Shown here piece after piece: positions 27,901 through 35,035 of a stretch of 64,000 bases of DNA. A program made the position numbers and the translations under genes. How positions within the stretch are numbered: position 1 is the stretch's first letter; each line of letters starts with the position of its first letter. The DNA is from Bin80 sp965209015 (GTDB taxonomy: Bacteria > Bacteroidota > Rhodothermia > Rhodothermales > Bin80), in assembly GCA_965209015.1 (NCBI GenBank), contig OZ242367.1, forward strand, positions 1,240,001 through 1,304,000, written 5' to 3'. Below the pieces are notes generated by a model. It had not been told where the DNA came from and did not search any database. It saw only the letters and a program-made list of their open reading frames with translations.

Positions 27901-28528
27901 GTTTTGGGCTACGGCGGATGTAGAGAATAGATCGGATCTGGGGGTACGCCGGGTCCGTGCAGGCGTGGAGGGAAGTCTACGATTCGGACCGGGCCTGCAG
28001 CCCTACATGGAGGCTGCACTTCGTCAGGATGGAGGCGATGCAGAGACGGGGGTGGGGATTGAACTGGGCGGCGGAGTACGCTGGTCAACCAGCCGATTGC
28101 GTGCAGAATTAGGAGGACGTACGTTGATGCTGCATACAGATGAGGGGATGCGAGAATGGGGATTGATGGGGGCCATTGAGTATGGATCGCCGGGCGGACT
28201 GGGCCCCTCCATGCGAGTACGTCCCCTGTGGGGAAATGTATATGGCGGAAATCTTTGGCGCGAAACACCACTGCATTCCATGGGACAGGGGCGTACCGAT
28301 CAACGCGTAGAGATGGAACTGGGGTATGGAACACCGATCAAGAAAAGCCTCGGACGATCAATTGTAGGAATGACAATGGATCCGAGGGGACGCGCTTATC
28401 GGATTGGATACAACCTGCATATGAAGAAAGGATTGCAATTCTCCGTAGCCACCACCGCGCGAACCGTAGAGGCAAATGAGCCCCTGCTCTCGTACGGCAT
28501 CAGCGCACGCATGGATTTGAAATGGTGA
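21950..28528 (+). CDS. Giant exported LRR / Calx-beta / outer-membrane beta-barrel protein
   Basis: A 2192-residue predicted surface protein. A signal peptide (about 1-29, ending NAKAQ) precedes about 13 leucine-rich repeats of about 24 residues (82-403, pattern NIFAGLSNLxxLxLxxNxLxTLP). Twelve Calx-beta-like Ig-fold repeats of 105-115 residues follow (about 443-1780), many ending in DDD or DND. The first six alternate as three A-B pairs; the last six are canonical. After a short helical linker (about 1787-1815), the last about 380 residues alternate aromatic and small residues and end in ARMDLKW, as in autotransporter barrels. I infer a self-anchoring adhesin whose repeats project from the cell. 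No function is demonstrated. The LRR part is AT-rich and the barrel GC-rich, suggesting assembly from parts of different origin. Confidence 0.88.
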   Translation: MIMLRISSLVCVVVSLFIIILVAPNAKAQLIVDICDRTPEVRDEILSEVSYIIQQNCATVTEEQLLSIRTLRLGGKGITSLKENDFADLSELTRLELENNSITELPEEIFAGLSNLDYLSLENNSLASTLHADLFAGLSSLKELSLDGNALESLPPDLFSGLPLTSLALYDNDLTELPPDLFAGLSELQFLDLQENSLTTLPANIFAGLSNLNRLHIFDNPINTLPAGLYADLSSLTLLNLQNQSLTSLPANFFEGLTGLIELRLNGNDFTTLPANIFADLSSLESLGLTGIPFKSLPAGTFAGLSNLKNLYLDNSSLSTSVLPSNIFAGLSSLEYIGLSYNLFETLPANIFAGLSNLQTIYIPYNFIAELPRNVLVGLTSLKNLDLYSNLLTTLPANIFDDIQEGFLVDLGYQRIDCLPQKILDLEEAGTIEISADREINPCAEAPSEVTLELNRNVITEGESTTVIANLSAPMSTDIEVEVSAKAIAPALDSDYTLSEDRVLTIPSGEITSTESVTIMTDDDQIDSPDKIVTVSGIVTTESNVLNPEDQTLTITDNDEAPTRITLTVNPTEVKEDAGSKEVTVTATLDVARIADTPVTISVEDVTAVAETDYTIVDDPLELTILARQISGAATFTFTPILDNVDEPDETVQVTGTTPVDGLEVSEATLMLIDSDPTPELTLGLSMEALPEDGGQAMVTASLNGKSSSETTIMISASAINPATDSDYTLSGNVLTIAAGETESTEEVTITPVDNDIDEPDKIVTVSGQVNTPGVTNPEDVTLTIQDDDHATKITLTVAPIGVNEDTENTSVTVTATLDTPRSTDTELTISVESGTATSGIDFADVTPFALTIPAEAIKGTETFTFAPIMDGVDEPDEEVQIAGTTPVEGLDIGRTTLILFDSDPTPEVILNLDPEEIMENGGQATVTASLSVASSVETMITISMVAILPTIDSDYIPSSNLILMIPSGVTTSTGEVTITAVNNLVDAPDKTVTVSGLAENTQGVIGPPEVTLTILDDDEATGVTLNVEPPEVNEDDGNTVITVTATLDTQRSEDTEVLVSIREGSALVGTDYEDVPSFDMTIPAEEFTVTETFDLTLVDDLIYEQPETITIIGESSALGPGETGNYLTILDDDELITLTIQDQMVSEDVGMAQILVEVSPAPPTDLIIPFQTFEVDAKEGEDYQVPQYFFEIPAGNTEAFLDIQIMDDPIMESAETFQVRLSEVEGTALDPGEATVTIEDDDVYLLRVEDASELESSGSLTFTVILDPPHPSQTVRVGYETRDGTAIATTDYVFQRGILDFPPNIDRRELSVPLVDDFEAEMVETFLLELSTPEHAELADDQATGTILDDDAPPIANLAPSLTVQEDAGLARFEVTLTHSLPGRETEVDFIVTDQTAQASLDYQMQTQSPLRFPSGQTTQFIEVQILDDELFEGQETFQVQLTNIQNGELGQSEGQGIIVDNEDPVTGSIQDVTVVESEAEAVFPVILSGQDSRERTFTYTTEDETAETGQDYEARTGTIIFPPGTVRQDIRVPILDNLETENTETFQVRLSGDGLSDGEAQGTIQDDDGPLTVSIYDERVSEGAGSLLLPVRLSRPSSQLVTVRFTSSDETAQAESDYVTSQGIVIFGRGSTEGNVRIQVLEDSEVESEETFRVTLSGARNAAIARSIGTVTILDNDGSPGVSVQSVTVSNRAATFEVNLSKPSPLPVLVSYASEDGSAQAGEDYEPVAGQITFAPGEVSKTMEVKLLAKQSVWEMKTFSLVLLSAVNAEVHEARTEVVMEEESEENIQDAYVSRVLRTWASQVVEGLSRRMEGMAQCRVPDLSWLRYGTERRSLGQIFSGCGAQYTEGGWSVWGQGAFTRMSGREGALSLHSDVTTMLVGADYAWSQGWMAGLLAAQNWDQGTYETPTRSGTASSQLTGLYPYVSYQTGTGMRTWVLLGLGRGETEVDMLESEVDAALVALGLTGTLTEGTTGRLSYEVDAFWATADVENRSDLGVRRVRAGVEGSLRFGPGLQPYMEAALRQDGGDAETGVGIELGGGVRWSTSRLRAELGGRTLMLHTDEGMREWGLMGAIEYGSPGGLGPSMRVRPLWGNVYGGNLWRETPLHSMGQGRTDQRVEMELGYGTPIKKSLGRSIVGMTMDPRGRAYRIGYNLHMKKGLQFSVATTARTVEANEPLLSYGISARMDLKW

Positions 28529-28999
28529 TCCAGCAGGGTCAGTTGTACACGAGGGTGTATTTAAAAACTTCAAAAGATTCATTGCTTTCGAGAGAGAAGT
28601 AAAAAGTGCAACCCCAACGAGTCATTCCACAGCACATAATCATTTGAAGACGTCACTTCCGACTGGAATGAGAGGTTCACCTTTCAGTGATCAATGAAGA
28701 ATATAAAAACCTTCGGTATCGGACAATCACTCTGAGCAGAGAGGCGTACAAATCTTCAAAAAATTTCTGCAATGACAAATCCGCGTGTGTAAGAGTTTTT
28801 TTCAGCCCATAGACTAAACGTCCTGAATTGTTATCGTGCTCTTTTGTGTAGGAGATCAATTTTGTTGTTTTGACTGACAAAGGTCTGTATGATGCTGCGA
28901 CCTCTTTTACACTCAGTTTATCCTCTCTCAGGGTAGTCACAGATTATCATACATACATTATTAGGAACTAGATAGAATTTATCTACTGGGAGTTGTCAC
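28529..28999. other. 471-bp gap, no confident gene
   Basis: The stretch after the giant gene is AT-rich. A minus-strand open frame of 87 codons (28940 to 28677) begins MTTLREDKLSVKEVAASY, but it has no recognised motif and no clear ribosome-binding site, so I do not call it a gene. The last part holds the promoter and leader of the NRAMP-related gene; a GGGAG sequence lies about 11 bases before its ATG. Confidence 0.4.
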
Positions 29000-30199
29000 A
29001 TGAAGCAACCTCGGTTACAATTTGGAACATCGTCATTGGTCGTAGCAGCTTTTGTGGGACCTGGAACCGTACTGACTTGTGCCACGGCAGGGATTGATTT
29101 TGGCTATTCCTTAGGATGGGTGTTATTATTTTCTGTGGGAGCCACCTTCGTCCTTCAATCATTTACCGCAAGAGCTGGGATCCTGTCTGGTCTTGGTATG
29201 GGGGAGGCATTGCGAATCTATACCCAGAATTCGTCAATACGTTGGATTGTAATCTCACTGGTTGTCTTAGGGCTATGGGCAGGTACCGCGGCATTTGAGA
29301 CAGGGAATATCGTGGGAGCGGCAGCAGGTATCAGTAGTCTCATCGGACTACCTCATAGTATTCTGGTGATCCTGGTTGGTGGACTCGCAGCAGCAGCACT
29401 CCTGTTGCAGATGCGCATGATTACTCAGGTATTGGCCGGGTTAGTCACATTCATGAGTGTGATGTTTTTGTTGACCGTGCTGCTTGTACCGGTGGATTGG
29501 CAACAGGCGTTCACAGGACTTGTGATTCCGAATATCCCGGAAGGAGGTCTTGTACGTACAGTTGCACTGGTTGGTACGACCGTTGTTACCTACAATCTTT
29601 TCTTGCATGGGAGCGCGGCAAAAAAGTATTGGTCTGGTACTGATTCGCAGTTTGCATGGCGGCGTGAGATTACAGGAATGGCGATTTTTCTCCCCCTGGG
29701 TGGCGTTGTATCGGTTGCAATATTGATTGCAGGGGCAACGCTCGGGGTTGATTCCGTCACGTCAGTCGCAGCGATTGCACCGGTCATTCGACCGGTAGCA
29801 GGCCCATTTACGGAACTACTTTTTGGCGTTGGACTTTTTGCTGCAGGAATTACCTCTGCCGTCACGGCTCCTCTGGCAGCGGCTTATGGAGTTCGTGAAA
29901 TTTTCGGGTGGCCGGATGATACAAGACATCCAGGGTTTCGGATTGTCTGGATTTCCGTCTTATTGACGGGAGTCGGGTTTGCTATATATGGTCGCAATCC
30001 GCTGGAAATAATCATCGCTGCTCAGGCTGCGAATGGATTACTCCTACCTGTTATTGCCTGGTTTGTGCTGTTTTTGTCAACAAGACAAAAGGCCTCAGGA
30101 CTGCCACGCTGGTACATGGGGCTCGGAATCATTGTGACTCTGATCTGTGGAGGGTTGGGGATTCGAACCTTAATATGGGTTTGGGGACAATTGAGTTAA
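29000..30199 (+). CDS. NRAMP-related metal ion transporter, non-canonical metal-site motifs
   Basis: A 399-residue integral membrane protein with about 11 hydrophobic segments in the NRAMP/APC fold order. The first helix has GPGTVLTCATAG where classical NRAMP proteins have the metal-binding DPGN motif. The helix-6 region reads YNLFLHGSAAKK, with Tyr-Asn in place of the usual Met-Pro-His-Asn start. The fold similarity is therefore clear, but the Mn/Fe site is not conserved. Known NRAMP-related branches with altered sites transport other cations such as Mg2+ or Al3+; substrate here is unknown. The gene converges on tatC, overlapping it by 4 bp. Confidence 0.75.
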   Translation: MKQPRLQFGTSSLVVAAFVGPGTVLTCATAGIDFGYSLGWVLLFSVGATFVLQSFTARAGILSGLGMGEALRIYTQNSSIRWIVISLVVLGLWAGTAAFETGNIVGAAAGISSLIGLPHSILVILVGGLAAAALLLQMRMITQVLAGLVTFMSVMFLLTVLLVPVDWQQAFTGLVIPNIPEGGLVRTVALVGTTVVTYNLFLHGSAAKKYWSGTDSQFAWRREITGMAIFLPLGGVVSVAILIAGATLGVDSVTSVAAIAPVIRPVAGPFTELLFGVGLFAAGITSAVTAPLAAAYGVREIFGWPDDTRHPGFRIVWISVLLTGVGFAIYGRNPLEIIIAAQAANGLLLPVIAWFVLFLSTRQKASGLPRWYMGLGIIVTLICGGLGIRTLIWVWGQLS

Positions 30200-31095
30200 G
30201 GGGTATCTCCAAGTACTTTGTTGAGTTCCTGAACCCTCTTCCTTTCAGTCCATACCGCCACGATGATAGATCCTTCGTAAAGTAGATATAGAGGGATTGC
30301 GGCCGCAAACATAGAGAAAGGATCCGCAGGGGTTACGATTGCTCCAATAATAAAAACGCTCAAAAGGGCGTACTTGCGAAATGTACGTAAGCGTTCGGGG
30401 GTGGCAATCCCCAATTTGGTAAGGAAGTAAATTACAACGGGAAGTTCAAAAAGAATTCCCGCTCCAAACGCCCACCATGTGACACTGCTGAAATAGCGCG
30501 TAATGTCAAATTCATTTCGGATGAGATCAGAGATGTTGAAATTACTAAAAAAATTGAGTGCGAGTGGTGTGATGACAAGGTATCCAAATAGTATTCCCAC
30601 CACGAAAAAGATCGTTGCAAATGCAGCAATAAATTTCATGCCGACTTTTTCTCGGGGATAGAGTCCCGGCTCAATAAATTTCCAGATATAATAGATCAGG
30701 ATCGGAGATCCAGCGACTAACCCTACTGCCATCACAATTCCTACAAGTGCGAAGAACTGCCCCGTTACCGTACGATTTTGCAGATGCAGATCCGTAAAAT
30801 CAAGCCCCAGGAGCTGGTAGGTAACGAAATCCGATCTGGCTGGCCCCATGAGAACCACATCCACAACCCAATCGTGGAAGATGGCTGCAACAATGGTCAT
30901 GATGACTACCCCTCCCACTCCCTTGATGATGGTCCATCGCAGATCTTCAAGGTGATCCAGAAACGACATTTCACCGCCTTCTGGCAATACATTCTCCCGT
31001 GGCTCGGCAAGTGCTTCCGTCTGGACGGATTGAATGGCAAGGGTAGATTCAGTGGTCTTCTCCCGCTGGAATAGTCTTCGCCAACTAAAGCCCAT
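30196..31095 (-). CDS. tatC: Sec-independent (Tat) translocase subunit TatC
   Basis: The six-helix receptor of the twin-arginine translocase, which exports folded proteins. At 299 residues it has a charged N-terminal extension of about 45 residues before the core, which starts MSFLDHLEDLR (family: HLxELR). FIEPGLYPREK and AFxxGILFELPVVIYFL are the other signatures. Two Tat-dependent oxidoreductases at 41.4-44.0 kb are likely substrates. It follows the phosphoribosyltransferase gene by 5 bp on the same strand. tatA/tatB are not in the window. Confidence 0.94.
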   Translation of the reverse strand: MGFSWRRLFQREKTTESTLAIQSVQTEALAEPRENVLPEGGEMSFLDHLEDLRWTIIKGVGGVVIMTIVAAIFHDWVVDVVLMGPARSDFVTYQLLGLDFTDLHLQNRTVTGQFFALVGIVMAVGLVAGSPILIYYIWKFIEPGLYPREKVGMKFIAAFATIFFVVGILFGYLVITPLALNFFSNFNISDLIRNEFDITRYFSSVTWWAFGAGILFELPVVIYFLTKLGIATPERLRTFRKYALLSVFIIGAIVTPADPFSMFAAAIPLYLLYEGSIIVAVWTERKRVQELNKVLGDTP

Positions 31096-31100
31096 GGTTT

Positions 31101-31715
31101 TTATATGCGTACTCGTACTGCCGAGTCAGAACTTCCCGTATTATTACGATTGAGGGCTAACTCCATCAGTGTGTCTACCCATAAACCCTCTCCTTCAAGT
31201 CTTACGCGTCCCTGTCCCCAAGTAAATTCAAAGATGCTAAAATACCCTGCAACCTCAAACCCCTCATCTCTGAGTTGATTCAGCGCGTAAAGTGCAGACG
31301 CACCGCTGTTGAGCAGATCATCCAAAATTACCACGGGCAGGTTACAGTCAAGAGGTCCCTCAATGAGTCGCTGACGTCCATGGGACTTGCGTTCAGGCCT
31401 GACGAAGCCACCCATGAGAGGGGGATACCCATCTGCATGAATCGCTGCACAGACCATTGCATGCCCCCCAAATCCATATCCAGCGACCTGCTTACAGCCG
31501 GCCTGTCGCAACTGATCAGCGATCAGACTGCCGAGTTTAGCAGAAATATTCCCGTCAAGAAGGGGAATCCGCAAGTCTAAAAGCCAATCTACCTCTTCAC
31601 CATGAGGATCAATGATATGTTCGTGTTCCCCGCACACCAAAGCCATATCATAAATCTCTTCGGAAAGTCGTGAACAGTGTAAATCGGACGATTGTTCTAT
31701 TTTCCCGACTTCCAT
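31101..31715 (-). CDS. Phosphoribosyltransferase (orotate PRTase-like)
   Basis: A 204-residue type I phosphoribosyltransferase-fold protein. The PRPP-binding loop is VVILDDLLNSGASAL (residues about 138-152; the family pattern is VDDxxTTGxS). Upstream GYGFGGHAMVCAAI and GGFVRPERKSHGRQRLIEG resemble the OMP/hypoxanthine PRTase layout, including the flexible loop with K-x-H-G. Asn replaces the usual first Thr of the PRPP loop. A true PyrE role is possible but not proven. It lies directly upstream of tatC in what looks like a two-gene operon. Confidence 0.8.
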   Translation of the reverse strand: MEVGKIEQSSDLHCSRLSEEIYDMALVCGEHEHIIDPHGEEVDWLLDLRIPLLDGNISAKLGSLIADQLRQAGCKQVAGYGFGGHAMVCAAIHADGYPPLMGGFVRPERKSHGRQRLIEGPLDCNLPVVILDDLLNSGASALYALNQLRDEGFEVAGYFSIFEFTWGQGRVRLEGEGLWVDTLMELALNRNNTGSSDSAVRVRI

Positions 31716-31880
31716 TGATGTTAGCGTAAGGGCGACATATGTATACCAAACCTAGATGGGACGGTTCAGGAAAAAGTCATTGCACTGGACAGAGAGACGG
31801 GACACAACAAGCCACCTCCCTGTGTGATCCTCCGCAGCTCACATGCACAGAGCAGATATATTTCCATAAACATCATCGCG

Positions 31881-33176
31881 TTATGCAATCACAAAATCGT
31901 AGAGAGGGTGTGCCTCACACAGTGCATGGATTTCTCCTTTCACCTGCTGCTGTACAGATTCATCGGTTGGTGCACTCAAGACGCGATCAATTAAGAGGAT
32001 CACCTCTTCAATATCTGTTTCCTTGAACCCTCTTGTTGTAACGGCGGCTGTCCCCAAACGGATGCCACTCGTCACGAAGGGACTTTGATCGTCAAAGGGT
32101 ACCATATTTTTATTGACGGTGATGTGTGCAGATTGTAAAGCCCGTTCCGCATCTCGTCCAGTAATATTCTTACAACGAAGATCCACCAATACAAGGTGGT
32201 TATCTGTTCCTCCGCTGACCACATCATATCCTTGTGACATAAACGCTTGCGCCATCACAGTTGCATTCTGTTGTACCTGTTTCGCATAGTTGGCAAACTC
32301 AGGCTGCATGGCTTCCATGAAGGCCACCGCCTTGGCGGCTATGACATGGATAAGCGGGCCGCCTTGCATGCCTGGGAATACAGCAGAATCAAGTAATTCG
32401 CCCATATTTCGAACTCGTCCACTCTTAGGAGCAACTTTCCCAAAAGGATTCTCAAAGTCCTGTCCGATGAGTAGCATCCCTCCTCTAGGGCCCCGAAGGG
32501 TCTTGTGGGTAGTTGTTGATACAATGTGGGCATGGGGGAGGGGATCATTGAGGATTCCTGCTGCAATCAATCCAGCGGGGTGAGCCATATCCATCCATAG
32601 TAAAGCACCGACTTCATCGGCGATTGAGCGAAATGCTTCATAGTCAAAATCTCTTGAGTATGCACTAGCACCGATAGAAATCAATTTAGGATGGACGGAT
32701 TTTGCTTTCTCACGGACACGATCCATGTCAATGCGCCCATCTTTTTCCACGCCGTAATACATTGCCTGGAACCAGATCCCAGAGAAGTTCACAGGGCTCC
32801 CATGAGTCAGGTGTCCTCCATGCGCAAGATTAAGCCCCAGGAATGTGTCGCCTGGTTCAAGGCAACTTAGGTAGACCGCTGCATTCGCCGATGCACCTGA
32901 ATGTGGTTGGACATTTACCCAGTCGCATTGAAACAACTCCTTTGCACGAGATCGAGCCAAATCCTCCGCAATATCTGCTAGTTCACATCCGGCATAGTAG
33001 CGCCGTCCGGGAAGTCCCTCAGCATATTTATTCGTGAAAACAGATCCTTGTGCTTCCATGACAGCTCTAGAGACAAAGTTCTCCGAAGCAATCAACTCCA
33101 GCCCAAAATTCTGCCGATCTACTTCCTGTTCAATAGCGGAGTAGATTTCTGGATCTTGTAATGCAAGATGACTCAT
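31881..33176 (-). CDS. glyA: Serine hydroxymethyltransferase
   Basis: A PLP enzyme interconverting serine and glycine with tetrahydrofolate, the main source of one-carbon units. The 431-residue length, ELIASENFVS near the N-terminus, the HGGHLTHG loop and the lysine motif STTTHKTLRGPRGG (Lys225 binds PLP) are diagnostic. It lies 23 bp downstream of the DUF4159 gene on the same strand and may share its transcript. Confidence 0.97.
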   Translation of the reverse strand: MSHLALQDPEIYSAIEQEVDRQNFGLELIASENFVSRAVMEAQGSVFTNKYAEGLPGRRYYAGCELADIAEDLARSRAKELFQCDWVNVQPHSGASANAAVYLSCLEPGDTFLGLNLAHGGHLTHGSPVNFSGIWFQAMYYGVEKDGRIDMDRVREKAKSVHPKLISIGASAYSRDFDYEAFRSIADEVGALLWMDMAHPAGLIAAGILNDPLPHAHIVSTTTHKTLRGPRGGMLLIGQDFENPFGKVAPKSGRVRNMGELLDSAVFPGMQGGPLIHVIAAKAVAFMEAMQPEFANYAKQVQQNATVMAQAFMSQGYDVVSGGTDNHLVLVDLRCKNITGRDAERALQSAHITVNKNMVPFDDQSPFVTSGIRLGTAAVTTRGFKETDIEEVILLIDRVLSAPTDESVQQQVKGEIHALCEAHPLYDFVIA

Positions 33177-33199
33177 AGTTAATGTTGAATAAGATTAGA

Positions 33200-33865
33200 T
33201 CAATTTGCCCCCATCAAGGCATAAACAAGAATGTTGGTTCCCATTTGCAGGGCAAGTTGTCGAGTTTCCAGCGGTAGGTCATGAACTGATTCGGGTTCCC
33301 ATCCATCGCCTAAATCACTCTCATAACTGTAGAAGACACAGAGGCGCCCGTAACGGTCAAACAAACCCAAGCCCTGAGGTGGTTTGCCATCATGCTCATG
33401 GATTTTAGGGAGACCGTTCGGAAACGGATAGTGAATACCAAAGATAGCATGATCAAAGGGGAGCTCGATAAATTCCTGCTCGGGGAATACCTTGGCCATT
33501 TCTCGCCGAATTGCTTCATCAAGACCATAATTATCGTCAATATGCAAAAATCCGCCTTGTTCCAGATATTGGCGGAGTTGAGTGGCATCATGATCTGTAA
33601 AAACAACGTTGCCATGCCCAGTGAGATACAAGTAGGGAAAAGTGAATAACCGATCATTAGAGAGTTCCACGACCTCAGCAGTTGGGGCAACATGTACCAG
33701 TGTTTTTGAGCGTACATACGTCAACAGTTCAGGAAGCGACTGTTCATCACTGTACCAATCTCCACCACCTCCATATTTTATGCGTGCGATTGAAAAAGCA
33801 AATTCCTGAGCTTTACAGGGGATGGCAAGCACGGCGCATAAACAAATTAATTGAATCACAGACAT
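33200..33865 (-). CDS. Exported DUF4159-domain protein
   Basis: A 221-residue protein with a signal peptide (about 1-19, ending PCKAQ). The mature part reads FSIARIKYGGGGDWYSD and later YLYLTGHGNVVFTD, LEQGGFLHIDDNYG and IELPFDHAIFG. These are the hallmarks of DUF4159, a domain resembling the glutamine-amidotransferase-like fold and seen in periplasmic proteins of Bacteroidota and Rhodothermota, where its function is unknown. It precedes glyA on the same strand. Confidence 0.88.
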   Translation of the reverse strand: MSVIQLICLCAVLAIPCKAQEFAFSIARIKYGGGGDWYSDEQSLPELLTYVRSKTLVHVAPTAEVVELSNDRLFTFPYLYLTGHGNVVFTDHDATQLRQYLEQGGFLHIDDNYGLDEAIRREMAKVFPEQEFIELPFDHAIFGIHYPFPNGLPKIHEHDGKPPQGLGLFDRYGRLCVFYSYESDLGDGWEPESVHDLPLETRQLALQMGTNILVYALMGAN

Positions 33866-34005
33866 AGCCCCAAATTATACCCATTTATACGATGATCACA
33901 AAAACTTGATTACTTTGGGCCAGAATTTTCTGCTATACTCTTCGGGTAAAGTCATAGCAACATTTGAGTGAATAGGACGTTTGCTGTGGTTCATTCGGAA
34001 TTCCT

Positions 34006-34908
34006 ATGCGCCGGACTCTACTCTTGATCAATTTACTGGTTACAATGTCTGTAACCGCTCAGGAATTTGACCAAGAGCAACTCCTTGCAAACCTGCGATT
34101 TCAGGTTCCAGAGTTGGTAGGAGCTGAGCTATCCATTGGGGATTTGGAATCTAGTCCATATGGAAATCTCAAGCAGGGCTCGCTTACGATCAATGAACAA
34201 CAGACGATTCAATTTCTGCTTTCTGAGGAACTGGGACATCTCATTCTTCTCACCTCATCCCCGATAGACGTCAATCTTAGTCAAGCTGAAATTGATCAGA
34301 AGATTAATGAGCAACTGGCACAGGAAACTCAGGTTGCTGCGGAGTCTCATCGGGCACTAAGTCGGTTTGCAGAGGGGAGACCGAGTCGAGGTCCTATTGA
34401 TGCACCGATCACAATTTTTGAATTCAGTGATTTTCAGTGCCCCTATTGTGCACGGGCAAGCAAAGTCGTAGAGCAACTCATAGATAAGTATCCAGAATTG
34501 GTTCGGTTCGTTTATTTGCACTTCCCACTGGATATGCATGACTGGGCTAAACCTGCCGCGATTGCTGCGGAGTGTGCTGCAAGGCAGAGCGACTCCGCTT
34601 TTTGGGTTCTACATGATAAATTTTTTGAATTACAAAGTACAATTTCGATCGATTCGATGCTTGAAACCGTTCGGTTTTGGCTAGAGGAGACTCCCATTGA
34701 TCTTGATTTATGGCAAGCCTGTGCGAGCGACGAATCCACTGCTGCAAATCAAGGTGTCTCACTTGACGTTGATATTTCGATTGCCACCGCACAGCGTTTT
34801 GGTCTCACCGGAACACCTGCTTTCTATGTGAATGGGTTTCTCCTGAATGGATCCCGTCCCATCCAAGCATTCGAAAGTATAATTTCTAGGATTCAGACCG
34901 ATAATTGA
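34006..34908 (+). CDS. Exported DsbA-like thiol oxidoreductase with N-terminal extra domain
   Basis: A 300-residue secreted protein with a signal peptide (about 1-18). Residues 20-125 form a small extra domain without a recognised family. From about 130 a DsbA-like thioredoxin fold begins (PITIFEFSDFQCPYCAR), with the CPYC redox pair at Cys145/Cys148 and the cis-proline in TGTPAFYVNG (Pro271). It probably oxidises or isomerises disulfides in the periplasm. The N-terminal part may serve dimerisation or substrate binding, by analogy with DsbC/DsbG. The start ATG directly precedes the signal peptide. An M16 peptidase gene follows on the same strand. Confidence 0.9.
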   Translation: MRRTLLLINLLVTMSVTAQEFDQEQLLANLRFQVPELVGAELSIGDLESSPYGNLKQGSLTINEQQTIQFLLSEELGHLILLTSSPIDVNLSQAEIDQKINEQLAQETQVAAESHRALSRFAEGRPSRGPIDAPITIFEFSDFQCPYCARASKVVEQLIDKYPELVRFVYLHFPLDMHDWAKPAAIAAECAARQSDSAFWVLHDKFFELQSTISIDSMLETVRFWLEETPIDLDLWQACASDESTAANQGVSLDVDISIATAQRFGLTGTPAFYVNGFLLNGSRPIQAFESIISRIQTDN

Positions 34909-35035
34909 TCAGTTACTGTCAACTGTGAACAGATTGTAGACGCTGAAATTTGTTTATGAGCATTGTTCAAAAAATCTTCATTCATATCCAGTGAAGCCTA
35001 ATCTGTCAAGAAATAACCTTTCTTTTCGATCTCTA

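Noticed and set aside
31739..32026. Plus-strand frame upstream of and overlapping the glyA 3' end
   Set aside because: It lies mostly opposite the glyA coding sequence, has no motif, and its upstream part is an ordinary intergenic region between glyA and the phosphoribosyltransferase gene.
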